A stretch of 64,000 nucleotides of DNA, taken from Clostridiaceae bacterium. Lineage in GTDB: Bacteria; Bacillota; Clostridia; Lachnospirales; Lachnospiraceae. A model generated the notes under the pieces. That model was not told where the DNA came from and ran no database searches. It was given only the letters and a program-made list of their open reading frames with translations. The DNA lies in assembly GCA_910575585.1 (NCBI GenBank), contig CAJTGF010000002.1, positions 62,001-126,000 on the forward strand. Reading direction: 5' to 3'. Of the stretch, positions 17,029 to 25,877 are shown one piece after another (positions within the stretch are counted from its first letter, which is position 1; every line of letters begins with the position of its first letter). A program made the translations under genes and the position numbers.

Positions 17029-17865
17029 CTACCGACCCATGTAGGTGCGGATAATCTCCAGATATTCCTCCGGATAGTACCCAATCTCCCCGGAAAACCG
17101 GGTCAGCGCAATAAGCCCGCCGTCCATCACCGGAACCGACGCCAGCATCCTGGCATTGTCCGTCTTTAAGCCGCCGCCGTAAACCACGTCCATATTGCCT
17201 GTGGCTTCCTTAACAAACGTTCCGATTTTCGTAATATATTCCTCATCCGGCGGAACCTTGCCCGGCCCGATGGCCCAAACCGGCTCATAGGCAATGGTAA
17301 CCCTGCTCTTATCCACCCCCGCAAGCCCTATGTCAAGCTGCTGCTTTAATACCTCCTGCCACCTGTCCTGTTCTTCTGAAGTCTCGCCGATACAGTACAG
17401 CACCGAAAGCCCTGCTTTCACCGCAGCCAGAATCTCCTGGTTCAGCAGCCGGTTCACCGCATCCGCGTCCGTAACCCCGGCTTCCGCCAAAATTCCCGCC
17501 TTGTCTCGCCGCTCTTCGCAGTGGCCGATAATAGCAGCGGTACATCCGATAGCCTTCACCGCGTTTGCCGTCCGGTTGGTGGTAAAGGCCCCGAAATTGC
17601 CGCCCACCGCCGTATCGTCCCGGTACACGCCCTGGCATCCCACCTGAATGGGGCTATATTCGCACAGGGCCGACACCGCGGGAATCAGATGGGCCTCCGG
17701 AAAGAACATGGCAAACTCCACCTGATTTTTGTCGTACTTCTTAAGCTCCTTTTGGGTCTGCTCCACAATGTAGCTTCCCCATGTTGCCATAGGCGCAATG
17801 GCGTTTACCCCGCCAAACTCCTTTGGAATATCAAACCGCTTTAAATTCAGAAAAATATGTTTCAC
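17029..17865 (-). CDS. Triose-phosphate isomerase family protein
   Basis: TIM-barrel isomerase interconverting dihydroxyacetone phosphate and glyceraldehyde 3-phosphate or a related pair, 278 residues. Catalytic set visible: N7/K9 in FLNLKRF, H115 in IIGHCEERR (normally GHSERR), E194 in YEPVWAIGPGK, and the phosphate loop VVYGGGLKTDNA. Start taken as GTG 17863-17865 because AGGAGGACGGCA precedes it; a longer reading to 17922 has no ribosome site. It is about 25 residues longer than housekeeping TIM and divergent, so a tetrulose- or other phosphate isomerase (as for erythritol-type paralogues) is an alternative. Confidence 0.88.
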   Translation of the reverse strand: MKHIFLNLKRFDIPKEFGGVNAIAPMATWGSYIVEQTQKELKKYDKNQVEFAMFFPEAHLIPAVSALCEYSPIQVGCQGVYRDDTAVGGNFGAFTTNRTANAVKAIGCTAAIIGHCEERRDKAGILAEAGVTDADAVNRLLNQEILAAVKAGLSVLYCIGETSEEQDRWQEVLKQQLDIGLAGVDKSRVTIAYEPVWAIGPGKVPPDEEYITKIGTFVKEATGNMDVVYGGGLKTDNARMLASVPVMDGGLIALTRFSGEIGYYPEEYLEIIRTYMGR

Positions 17866-17998
17866 TGCCGTCCTCCTTGCTTCCGTTGGTAAAATCACAC
17901 GTAAATATTTGTTCCCCGGCAAAGTAGATGAAGGAAATCAACGCCCAAACCATCCTTAAGCCAATCCGCCGCAGGCCGATGGACAATGAGACAACCCC

Positions 17999-19183
17999 CT
18001 AACGTTTACTCTCCTTATACAATTCCTGAAAATCCATATAATCCGGAATATCGCCGCCAATCAGAGGCCGGCACCACCGGACAAACTTCTCGTCCACGTC
18101 GTTGCCCCGGTCATTGATATACTCCTGTGGAACCGACTTTTCGTAGAGCATCACCTCTTCAATGGGAATCATGTTCACGGAAATCCTGTAGCTCCCGTCA
18201 GGCGTCTCTTCCCGCACAAAGCCCACCATCTTTCCGCCTTCGCCTCTTATGGCCGCTTTCAAAGCTTCCCGGCCTGCCAAAACCGCCTCGTCCCGGTCAA
18301 CGGCGGACTGAAGCCCAATGGACGCCCGGCCGCAGATACCCGGCTTCTCGCTTCTGGCCTTGATGCCCAGCTTCTTAATCACCAATTCCGCCAGGTAAGC
18401 CCCCACGTCTCCGTAGTACACCGACCGCCCGGTCTGGAACACAGGGGGAACAATAGGCTTGCCCGACTCATCTTTCAGCCCCTCGCTGGCTACCACCACC
18501 ACGCCGCCTTTTTCCTCATGAAGCCTCTTCACGTCCTCAAGAAATTCTTCCTCATGGAAAGGCCGCTCCGGCAGGTAGATAAGGTGAGGCGCGTCCCCCG
18601 GCTTTTTCCTGGCCAGCGCGGAAGCCGCGGTAATCCATCCCGCGTTCCGTCCCATGGCCTCCACCACGCACACATGAATGGGCAGGGACTTCACGTCCAC
18701 CCCTACCTCCGCCACCGTCTCCGCCAGATAGCGGGCCGCGCTTCCGTAACCGGGGGTGTGGTCCGTAATGGCAATGTCATTGTCCACGGTTTTTGGAATC
18801 CCCACCACGCAGACACCCGCGTCCTTGCAGGCCCGGTGAATCTTCCCGCAGGTATCCATGGTCCCATTGCCCCCGTTAAGAAGCACGTACCGGATATCAT
18901 GCTTTTTAAAAACAGCCGGCATGGCCTCATAATCCTCCTGCTCCAGGGCATACCGGGAAGAACCGATTGCCGTGGCCGGCGTAGTCAGAAGCAGCTTAAG
19001 CTTATCCTCCGGATACGCCATAAGGTCCAGAAACCGCTCCTTAAAAATCGCCTCGCTGCCTCCTATGGCCCCATACACATGGTCAATGGCGTCCTGCTGT
19101 CTGGCTTCCTCAATCACCCCGTAAAGGGAAGCGTTAATCACAGCCGTAGGCCCGCCGCCATGCACCACCAATACATTTGCCAA
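17999..19183 (-). CDS. 6-phosphofructokinase family protein with mixed ATP/PPi signature
   Basis: Phosphorylates fructose 6-phosphate (or a similar ketose phosphate), 394 residues. It has the PPi-clade N-terminal loop GGGPTAVINASL, NGGNGTMD at 103-110 and PKTVDND at 130-136 with catalytic D134. In the E. coli numbering commonly used, position 104 is Gly (ATP type) while position 124 is Lys (PPi type), so the phosphoryl donor is ambiguous. EAMGRNAGW and the C-terminal substrate loops are present. The start is TTG with AGGAG nine bases upstream. It lies between TIM and the first ROK gene in the operon. Confidence 0.88.
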   Translation of the reverse strand: MANVLVVHGGGPTAVINASLYGVIEEARQQDAIDHVYGAIGGSEAIFKERFLDLMAYPEDKLKLLLTTPATAIGSSRYALEQEDYEAMPAVFKKHDIRYVLLNGGNGTMDTCGKIHRACKDAGVCVVGIPKTVDNDIAITDHTPGYGSAARYLAETVAEVGVDVKSLPIHVCVVEAMGRNAGWITAASALARKKPGDAPHLIYLPERPFHEEEFLEDVKRLHEEKGGVVVVASEGLKDESGKPIVPPVFQTGRSVYYGDVGAYLAELVIKKLGIKARSEKPGICGRASIGLQSAVDRDEAVLAGREALKAAIRGEGGKMVGFVREETPDGSYRISVNMIPIEEVMLYEKSVPQEYINDRGNDVDEKFVRWCRPLIGGDIPDYMDFQELYKESKR

Positions 19184-19264
19184 CTTCCATTCTCCTTTCT
19201 CTAAACATCAACAAGTTCCTTATGTCTCTATCATACCATACCCCTGTGTGGATTTGCGCACTTT

Positions 19265-20560
19265 TTACCCAAACGTTTGCGCTCCCTCCCCATTAATAAA
19301 ATACCTCTCAATGGCAGCCGCAGCCGCCCCCTTAGCCCCCGTAAAATGGTCAAATTCCACAAACTCAATCTCAACCTCGTCATTATACAGTCCGAAAATA
19401 TGGGCTCTCGTATCCTCCACCAGCCTGCGCCGGTTCTTCATCAGCTTCATCACGTAGCTGTCCACAAACACCAGAGACGGGTTCATCAGATTAATAATAT
19501 TGGCAAGAGCCGCCCCCAGATACAAAAGAGCCTGGTCAATCACCTTCTGGGCCAGTTCATCCCCGCACTCCTGGGCCAGGAGAATCTCCCTGGAACTTAG
19601 AAAATCCAAATCCGGGCAGATTTCCCGTATCATGGTATCCCTTCCGCTTTCCATCAGCCTGGTGACGGTCTTTACAATGGCCCGCTCGCTTGCCAGCTCC
19701 TCCAGACACCCTGCGTTGCCGCAGGTCTCGCACCGGGGCCCGTTTAAATCGGCTACCATGTGGCCCGCCTCCCCGGCCCCCTGCTGGCCTCCGTCCAGAA
19801 TCCGGCTGCCGATATACAGAGGACAGGCGATTCCGTAAGAAATCAGATAATAAGCAAAATCCTCCGGCAGCTCCCCCTGGTAAAACAACTTCTGCCCCAT
19901 GGCCCTGGCCCTGGCATTATTCTCCAAAAGCACCGGAAGGTCCAGAAGCCTTGACAAATCCCTGGCAATAGGCCGGTCATTCCACGCCTCCAGAGTACTC
20001 TTTTTCAGAGTCCCGGTTTTCCGCTCAATAAGCCCCGGCAGGGCCATGGCGCACCCTAACACCTGCTTTTTATCAATGCCGCTGACCGTCATCAGATTTA
20101 AAATCACCTGGGCCAAAAGCTCCAGAGACCCCCGGTAATCATTGCCGTCAATTCTCCTTAACAGCTCCTTTAATTCCTCCGAAAGGACAAAGCCATCCTC
20201 CCTCCGCTTCCAGGGAATCCTGGCCTCCGCCGTCATCACCCCCCGCAGATTGGTAATGCAGATGGCAATCTGGTAAGGATTCATCTCCACGCCCACAAAA
20301 AAAGCCGCGTCCGCCACAAAATCAATCTTTACCCGCCTCCGGCCCAGGGCTCCAGCCTCCGCCCCCAGCCTGCCGCACTCATACACCAGACCTTGTTCCA
20401 TCATTCTGGCAATATTGGTGGTAATGGTAGGCGGGGTCAGGGACAGCATTTGGGCAATCTCGCTTCTGGAAATGGGCCCGTATCGGTAAATAACGTCCCG
20501 AATGGCCGACTCGTTCTGCCTCTTTACATTGGTCAGATTGCTTCCCTTTAAGCTTCCCAT
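19265..20560 (-). CDS. ROK-family transcriptional regulator (NagC/XylR type), copy 1
   Basis: Winged-helix repressor fused to a sugar-kinase-like effector domain, 431 residues. The helix-turn-helix is around residues 20-70 (ISRSEIAQMLSLTPPTITTNIARMMEQGLV). The ROK domain has the zinc motif CETCGNAGCLEE and GEAGHMV. In place of the kinase ENDAN motif it has ENNARARAMG, so the catalytic Asp is absent; it is a regulator, not a kinase. ATG 20558-20560 follows AGGGAGGTATATC. It sits between PFK and PGI genes and is 46% or so alike by eye in layout to the second ROK gene. Confidence 0.9.
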   Translation of the reverse strand: MGSLKGSNLTNVKRQNESAIRDVIYRYGPISRSEIAQMLSLTPPTITTNIARMMEQGLVYECGRLGAEAGALGRRRVKIDFVADAAFFVGVEMNPYQIAICITNLRGVMTAEARIPWKRREDGFVLSEELKELLRRIDGNDYRGSLELLAQVILNLMTVSGIDKKQVLGCAMALPGLIERKTGTLKKSTLEAWNDRPIARDLSRLLDLPVLLENNARARAMGQKLFYQGELPEDFAYYLISYGIACPLYIGSRILDGGQQGAGEAGHMVADLNGPRCETCGNAGCLEELASERAIVKTVTRLMESGRDTMIREICPDLDFLSSREILLAQECGDELAQKVIDQALLYLGAALANIINLMNPSLVFVDSYVMKLMKNRRRLVEDTRAHIFGLYNDEVEIEFVEFDHFTGAKGAAAAAIERYFINGEGAQTFG

Positions 20561-20703
20561 GATATACCTCCCTAGTAACTGATGGAAACCGCCGCTGTCT
20601 GTCCGCCGGCAAATTCTCTCTAAAACAAATCGGTCCAGAAACGGCGTATAGGCCGCCGGATTGCCCATATGCCCCTCTTTCTGAAACAGCCCCGGAACAT
20701 CTT

Positions 20704-21960
20704 CTATTTTCCAAGGGCCCCGAACATGCTGCGTTTGTACTCTTCCACACCCTCCTGGTCAAAGGGGTTAACTCCCATCAACTGTCCGGACACCGCGCAT
20801 GCCGCCATAAAATAATAGTAAAGTTCTCCAAAGCTCCGCTCGCAGACTTTATCCACCTGGAACCGGATGCAGGGAACGCCGCCCTTTAAGTGGGCCTCCC
20901 AGGTAGCTTCCTCCGCCGCCTGGTTGATGCGGGCAAAGTCCATATTGTCCAGATAATCAAATCTGTCCCCGTAATCCGGGCATGGCTCTACCACCACCGA
21001 AGCCCCGGGCTCTTTCGCCGACAAAAAGGTTTCAATCAGGTTTCTTCTGCCATCCTGCATGTACTGTCCGATCGAGTGCAGGTCCTCAGAATAAATGGAA
21101 GTCGCGGGGAAAATGCCTTTCTTGCCCTTGCCCTCGCTCTCCCCGAAAAGCTGTACCCACCATTTGGCAAAGAACCCGTATCTGGGTTCAAAAGACACCA
21201 TCATCTCAATGTCATACCCCCGGCGGTACAAAAGCTGCCGCACTGCGGCATACCTCACCGCCGGATTATCCTCCCAGTTCTCCTGACAATCTTTCCTGGC
21301 AGCTTCCATGCCCGCCAGATACGCCTCCACATCCAACCCCGCCGCCGCAATGGGAAGCAGCCCCACAGGGGTAAACGCGGAATAACGTCCGCCTACGGGA
21401 ACCGGAAACTCCAAAAACAGGTAGCCGTTCTCCCCGGCGATTTCCTCCAGCCTGGAACCTCTGGTTCCGGTAACCGTAATCCGCCTGGCCATGTCCTCCT
21501 TCCCGTAGCGTCTTTCCATCCACTGACGCAGAATCCGAAAATGGCTCCCCGGCTCCAAAGTCTCAAAATTCTTGGCAATCACATCGATATAGACACTTTT
21601 GCCCTCCATGACCTCCAACGTCTTTTTGATGGTGTAAGGAGAAAGGGTATTGCCCAAATACATGATTTTCGGCCCTTCCTTCACAGGCAGAGCCTCAATG
21701 ACCGCCCTTGCCGCCTGGTTGGAGCCGCCTACCCCCACAATTACAAATACATCCGCCTCCCGGCGGATTTCCTCCGCTTTCCGACGGATTTCTTTAAGCT
21801 GCATCACCGAATGTTCCCCGGTTCTCCAGCCAAGGACCTTGTCTTTGTCCTCTGTCTCGTACAAAGCCCTGCAAAGGGACGCTGCCCTGGACTTAGCCTC
21901 TTTTAACTCCCCCTTATCCAGAAATTCCTCCGCCCTGCTTAAATCCGCTATCGTTCCCAT
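20704..21960 (-). CDS. pgi: Glucose-6-phosphate isomerase
   Basis: Cytoplasmic isomerase of glucose 6-phosphate and fructose 6-phosphate, 418 residues, about 30 shorter at the N-terminus than the usual 449-residue Firmicute enzyme. SIS-fold signature VGVGGSNQAARAV, GGRYSAFTPVGLLPIAAAG, WWVQLFGESEGK, SEDLHSIGQYMQ and the C-terminal GVNPFDQEGVEEYK are intact, so activity is likely. ATG preceded by GGCAGGAGAACG. Flanked by two ROK regulators in the operon, it is probably a catabolic paralogue rather than the housekeeping copy; the housekeeping gene is not in this window. Confidence 0.93.
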   Translation of the reverse strand: MGTIADLSRAEEFLDKGELKEAKSRAASLCRALYETEDKDKVLGWRTGEHSVMQLKEIRRKAEEIRREADVFVIVGVGGSNQAARAVIEALPVKEGPKIMYLGNTLSPYTIKKTLEVMEGKSVYIDVIAKNFETLEPGSHFRILRQWMERRYGKEDMARRITVTGTRGSRLEEIAGENGYLFLEFPVPVGGRYSAFTPVGLLPIAAAGLDVEAYLAGMEAARKDCQENWEDNPAVRYAAVRQLLYRRGYDIEMMVSFEPRYGFFAKWWVQLFGESEGKGKKGIFPATSIYSEDLHSIGQYMQDGRRNLIETFLSAKEPGASVVVEPCPDYGDRFDYLDNMDFARINQAAEEATWEAHLKGGVPCIRFQVDKVCERSFGELYYYFMAACAVSGQLMGVNPFDQEGVEEYKRSMFGALGK

Positions 21961-22077
21961 CGTTCTCCTGCCTTTCCTTAAAAAATTCGGTCTGTCTCAG
22001 CAACCGCGGTCTTTGCCTCTTACTCCTCACAACTGCAAAAACCTGTTCCCGGCACAATTCCCCCATCCTCACACCGA

Positions 22078-23301
22078 TTACGGTCTGCGGATAAACAGTT
22101 CTTTCACCGCCACCGCGCAGGCTCCCATGGCCCCGGTATACCGGTTGGCGTCAATATAATCCGTAGTCAGTTCCAGTTCTTCCTTAAAATAATTGTGTTC
22201 CCGGATAACCTGGTCCAAATAATCCCGCATTCTGGCAGACATGGTAACGGCGCTGTCTATGACGACTAAAGGCGCATTGACCAGGTTCACAATATTGACA
22301 ATGGAAATGCCCATATACCTTACCCCCAGCAAAAGCATTTCCTCTATCTCCTGATCCCCCTGGTCCGCAGCCTGCAAAAGCAGGTCCATGGTCAAGGGAC
22401 TGTCAGATGCCAGCAGAGAGGAGAGGGCCGGGCATTTTCCCTCCCCGGCCATAGCCATTCCCCGTTCCAGAAGATGGTTCTCCCCGGAAAAGACCTGGAG
22501 ACATCCCTTTTTCCCGCAATAGCATACCGGACCCTTCAGGTCCACGACGGAGTGGCTGATATCCCCGGTTCCCTGCTTTCCTTTTCCGAAAGGCTCTCCA
22601 TTTACCATAATGCAGCAGGAAATCCCCGCCTGGACAAAATAGTACAGATACACCTCCGGTCTCTGTGCCCGGCAAAACAAGTCCTGGCCAATGGCTCTGG
22701 CTTTCACATGGTTTTCAATGGCCGCAGACATTCCCAGAAGTTCCTCCAAATCCGCCCGGACCCTTTTGCCGCTCCAATCTGTTTTGCCCAAGGAACTGCT
22801 TACCAGAACTCCCCTTTCACTGTCCACCATGCCCGGGGTGGCAAAGCCCGCGCCCGCCAGTTTTTCCCTGGGGACGCCGCTTTCCCGAAGCATTTCCTCC
22901 ACATACTCCCCCGTCAGCTCCATCATGTCCCTGTATTCCGGACAAAACATCCCCTGGCCATGACGCTTTTTCGCAATCTGATTCCCCCGCAGGTCCGAGA
23001 TACAGCAGACCGGGCCAAAGGGGCTCCATTCGATTCCAGCCACAAAACGGCTCTTTGGAGCGATATCCACGGCCATAGCCCTGCGCCCCAGGGAAAAATC
23101 CTGTTCTTTCATCTCCGTCTCCTGTATGACTCCCTTTTCCAGCAATGCCTTAACCGTGGTGGTCACCGTGGGAAGGGTGATGCCAAGCTGTCGGGCCACC
23201 TCACCCCTGCTGACGGGACCGTTCTGGTAAATCATCCCCAGAATGGAAATGTCATTTGCCTGTTTTACTTTTGTCAAATTGGAACCTGCCTTGATCTTCA
23301 T
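22078..23301 (-). CDS. ROK-family transcriptional regulator (NagC/XylR type), copy 2
   Basis: Winged-helix repressor plus ROK effector domain, 407 residues. The N-terminal GSNLTKVKQANDISIL region matches the first ROK gene (GSNLTNVKRQNESAI), and its helix-turn-helix reads VSRGEVARQLGITLPTVTTTVKALLEKGV. The zinc motif is CYCGKKGCLQ. The kinase Asp is replaced: AIENHVKARAIG, so it cannot act as a typical kinase. Start ATG preceded by GAGGGG. Together with copy 1 it probably senses an operon sugar; two ROK repressors in one operon suggests two inducers or a heteromer. Confidence 0.9.
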   Translation of the reverse strand: MKIKAGSNLTKVKQANDISILGMIYQNGPVSRGEVARQLGITLPTVTTTVKALLEKGVIQETEMKEQDFSLGRRAMAVDIAPKSRFVAGIEWSPFGPVCCISDLRGNQIAKKRHGQGMFCPEYRDMMELTGEYVEEMLRESGVPREKLAGAGFATPGMVDSERGVLVSSSLGKTDWSGKRVRADLEELLGMSAAIENHVKARAIGQDLFCRAQRPEVYLYYFVQAGISCCIMVNGEPFGKGKQGTGDISHSVVDLKGPVCYCGKKGCLQVFSGENHLLERGMAMAGEGKCPALSSLLASDSPLTMDLLLQAADQGDQEIEEMLLLGVRYMGISIVNIVNLVNAPLVVIDSAVTMSARMRDYLDQVIREHNYFKEELELTTDYIDANRYTGAMGACAVAVKELFIRRP

Positions 23302-23351
23302 GCTTTTTTGCCCCTCGCCTGTTTGTAAACGGCCTTACGCCTATGGGCAAA

Positions 23352-25796
23352 TTATACCACACTGACCTCCACTGCACAACTGTATGCGCGCCGTCCCATA
23401 ACCGGCATTTTCTCACCTGTCAGCTTCACCTGCTGCTTAAAAGCAATGTCATGGGCGCTGACACCCACCATCATATCCATGGAAACAGGCTCTACCACAA
23501 ATTCCATATCTTCATTATAATATCCCAACTGTGCCGTATCCAGGGCAAAGGAAACCTGCTTCTTCTCACCCGCCTTAAGTTCTACACGGGCAAAGCCTGC
23601 CAACTGCTTCACCGGGCGGACCACATGGGCGCCCCAGGTGCGGTAGTAAAGCTGAACCACCTCATCTCCGTCCCTTTCTCCCGTATTTTCCACCTGGCAG
23701 CGAACCATGATTTTGCCGCCCACAGGAACCTCTGCAGAATCCACCTCAAATCCGGAAAGGCCAAAGGTAGTATAGCTCAAACCATGGCCAAAGCAGAATA
23801 AAGGCTCACTGGGTTCATTGACATACCCGCCGGTAAACACTACCGTACCCAGGTTGTCCGTGCAGGAAGCATAGCCGCTGCCCATACGGTGATTGTATAC
23901 CACCGGAGTCTGTCCCACGCTGCGGGGAATGGTAGTAGTCAGCTTGCCGCCCGGATTGGCCGTGCCGTCCAGAACGTCCGCCACCACTTTTCCCGCAAAC
24001 TGACCGGGCATCCACGCCTGAATCATGGCGGACACATGGTCGCAGGCCCAGGGCAGAGCAAAGATTCCAGGCCCGTACAGCACCATGACCACCGGCTTGC
24101 CTGTACCTGCCACCGCCTCCAGAAGTTTCTGCTGCACACCCGGCAGTTCAAGGCTGCACCGGTCCTTTCCCTCGCCTCCGGTCACATTGAACCAGCCGCA
24201 GTTGCCGCCGCAGGCCAAAACCACCACGTCGCTGTTTTTGGCCGCTTCCACCGCCTCTGCGATGCCGGACTCATCCTGATCATTGACATTGCAGCCTTTG
24301 GCATACTGAACCGGGAACCGTTCTGACAGCACCTCTTTTAAAGTCCTGGCTCCCATAGACCGCAGAACCTGATTCATATCGCCCAGCTTTTTCCTGCCTT
24401 CTTCATCCAAAGCCTTGGAAAATGAGCCAAAAGGATTATTACCTCTGCCGCTCTTACTCTTTTTCGCCTCGTCCGCCATGCCGCCGATGGTCACCTCGCC
24501 GCCGTCTGCGGCAGCCGTAAGCATCTCCACATAGGCAGGGAACGTGTACCCGCTGACCGGATAGCGGAGACTGTCGCCGTGAGGGCCTATGACAGCCACT
24601 TTCGTATGCTTTTTCAGAGGCAGTACCCCGTCATTTTTCAGGAGTACCAGAGACTTGGCCGCAATCTTTTCCGACAGCCTGCTCTTATCCTCATTATTCA
24701 TAGACAAGCGCACCTTCTCCTCATCAATATAGGGATGCTCAAAAAGGCCGTACTCAAACTTCATTTTCAGCACCCGGCGCACTGACTCGTCGATCACCGA
24801 CTCATCAAGCTGGCCGGAACGAACGTATTCCGGAAGCTGGCGGAAGGAATCCCCCACGGGAATCTCTGTGTCCGTGCCCGCCTTTTTCGCCAGATACCCG
24901 GCCTCCTTGTAGCTGCCTGCCGTCTTAAAATCCGTAAAGGTTTTCAGGATTCCGGCTCCGTCGGAGGTGAGGATTCCCTCAAATTTCATAGTATCCCGAA
25001 GCAGGTCATGGGCAATCTTTCTGTTAGCCACCACGCATATGCCGTCGATTTCCGCGTAATTGGCCATAACCGAACTGACGTCCGCCTCCCTCATGGCCGC
25101 CTCAAAAGGCGTGGCAAATACCTCATAAAGCTCCCGGTCCGTTATCCTCGTAGCAGCTGTGTTAAGCCCTCCCTGGGTCTCCGAATATCCCAGGAAATGC
25201 TTGGCAATACAGGCTACCCCGTGTTCCTTGTCTCCCTGCATGCCCCGGATATAGTGGATGCCCATCTGGCTGGTCAGGTACGGGTCCTCCCCGTAAGTCT
25301 CATACACCCTCCCCCACCGGTGGTCCCGGACAATGTCAATCACCGGGCTCATGGCGGATGTGATTCCCACTGACCTGGACTCCTGGCCGATAATCCGGCT
25401 CATCTCCTCCACCAGTTCAGGGTCCCAGGTACAGCTTGCGTTTATCTGGGAGGGAAACAAAGTGCCGCCCATGGCCGGATAGCCGCAGAGATTCTCTGAC
25501 TGCAGAACAACGGGGATTCCCAGCCTGGTTTCCTCCACAAAATATTTCTGAATCACATTGGTAAGGCGGGCAATTCTCATAGGGTCTGCCAGTCCCATGG
25601 TAGAATACTGGGTCAGCCGGCCATGGCCGTGGGGAAATTTTTCCTTAAGCCGCTCTGTAGTGGGCATCCCGTCCACTGCCAGTTCCATAGGCAGGTCCCC
25701 GCAAAGCTGGGCTGCCTTTTCCTCCAAAGTCATTCTTGACAGCAAATCCTCCACACGTTTTTCCACCGGCTGATTTTTGTCCTTGTACAGTTCCAT
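23352..25796 (-). CDS. Glycoside hydrolase family 3 beta-glycosidase (beta-glucosidase/xylosidase type)
   Basis: Hydrolyses terminal beta-linked sugars, 814 residues, no signal peptide, so it acts on imported disaccharides or glycosides. Domain order is GH3 N-terminal barrel with KHFLGYSETQGGLN and nucleophile Asp in GILTSDGAGILK near residue 285, GH3 C-terminal domain (VIGPHGDSLRYPVSGYTFP), then a fibronectin-III-like domain near the end (VQLYYRTWGAHVVRPVKQLAGF). ATG 25794-25796 has AGGAGGTAATCAAT upstream; an in-frame start at 25838 lacks one. Second gene of the operon after the symporter. Glucosidase versus xylosidase specificity is not resolved; the presence of PGI and PFK favours a hexoside. 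Confidence 0.92.
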   Translation of the reverse strand: MELYKDKNQPVEKRVEDLLSRMTLEEKAAQLCGDLPMELAVDGMPTTERLKEKFPHGHGRLTQYSTMGLADPMRIARLTNVIQKYFVEETRLGIPVVLQSENLCGYPAMGGTLFPSQINASCTWDPELVEEMSRIIGQESRSVGITSAMSPVIDIVRDHRWGRVYETYGEDPYLTSQMGIHYIRGMQGDKEHGVACIAKHFLGYSETQGGLNTAATRITDRELYEVFATPFEAAMREADVSSVMANYAEIDGICVVANRKIAHDLLRDTMKFEGILTSDGAGILKTFTDFKTAGSYKEAGYLAKKAGTDTEIPVGDSFRQLPEYVRSGQLDESVIDESVRRVLKMKFEYGLFEHPYIDEEKVRLSMNNEDKSRLSEKIAAKSLVLLKNDGVLPLKKHTKVAVIGPHGDSLRYPVSGYTFPAYVEMLTAAADGGEVTIGGMADEAKKSKSGRGNNPFGSFSKALDEEGRKKLGDMNQVLRSMGARTLKEVLSERFPVQYAKGCNVNDQDESGIAEAVEAAKNSDVVVLACGGNCGWFNVTGGEGKDRCSLELPGVQQKLLEAVAGTGKPVVMVLYGPGIFALPWACDHVSAMIQAWMPGQFAGKVVADVLDGTANPGGKLTTTIPRSVGQTPVVYNHRMGSGYASCTDNLGTVVFTGGYVNEPSEPLFCFGHGLSYTTFGLSGFEVDSAEVPVGGKIMVRCQVENTGERDGDEVVQLYYRTWGAHVVRPVKQLAGFARVELKAGEKKQVSFALDTAQLGYYNEDMEFVVEPVSMDMMVGVSAHDIAFKQQVKLTGEKMPVMGRRAYSCAVEVSVV

Positions 25797-25877
25797 ATTG
25801 ATTACCTCCTGAACATTTATTTGGTATTTCTTTTTCATTGATAAATTTAATCTGTCAATCTGCCGCCAGACAAACTG

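Noticed and set aside
20704-21960. PGI-like protein as an inactive or regulatory SIS protein
   Set aside because: All main PGI blocks including the DLHSIGQY and NPFDQEGVEEYK motifs are present; only the N-terminus is short.
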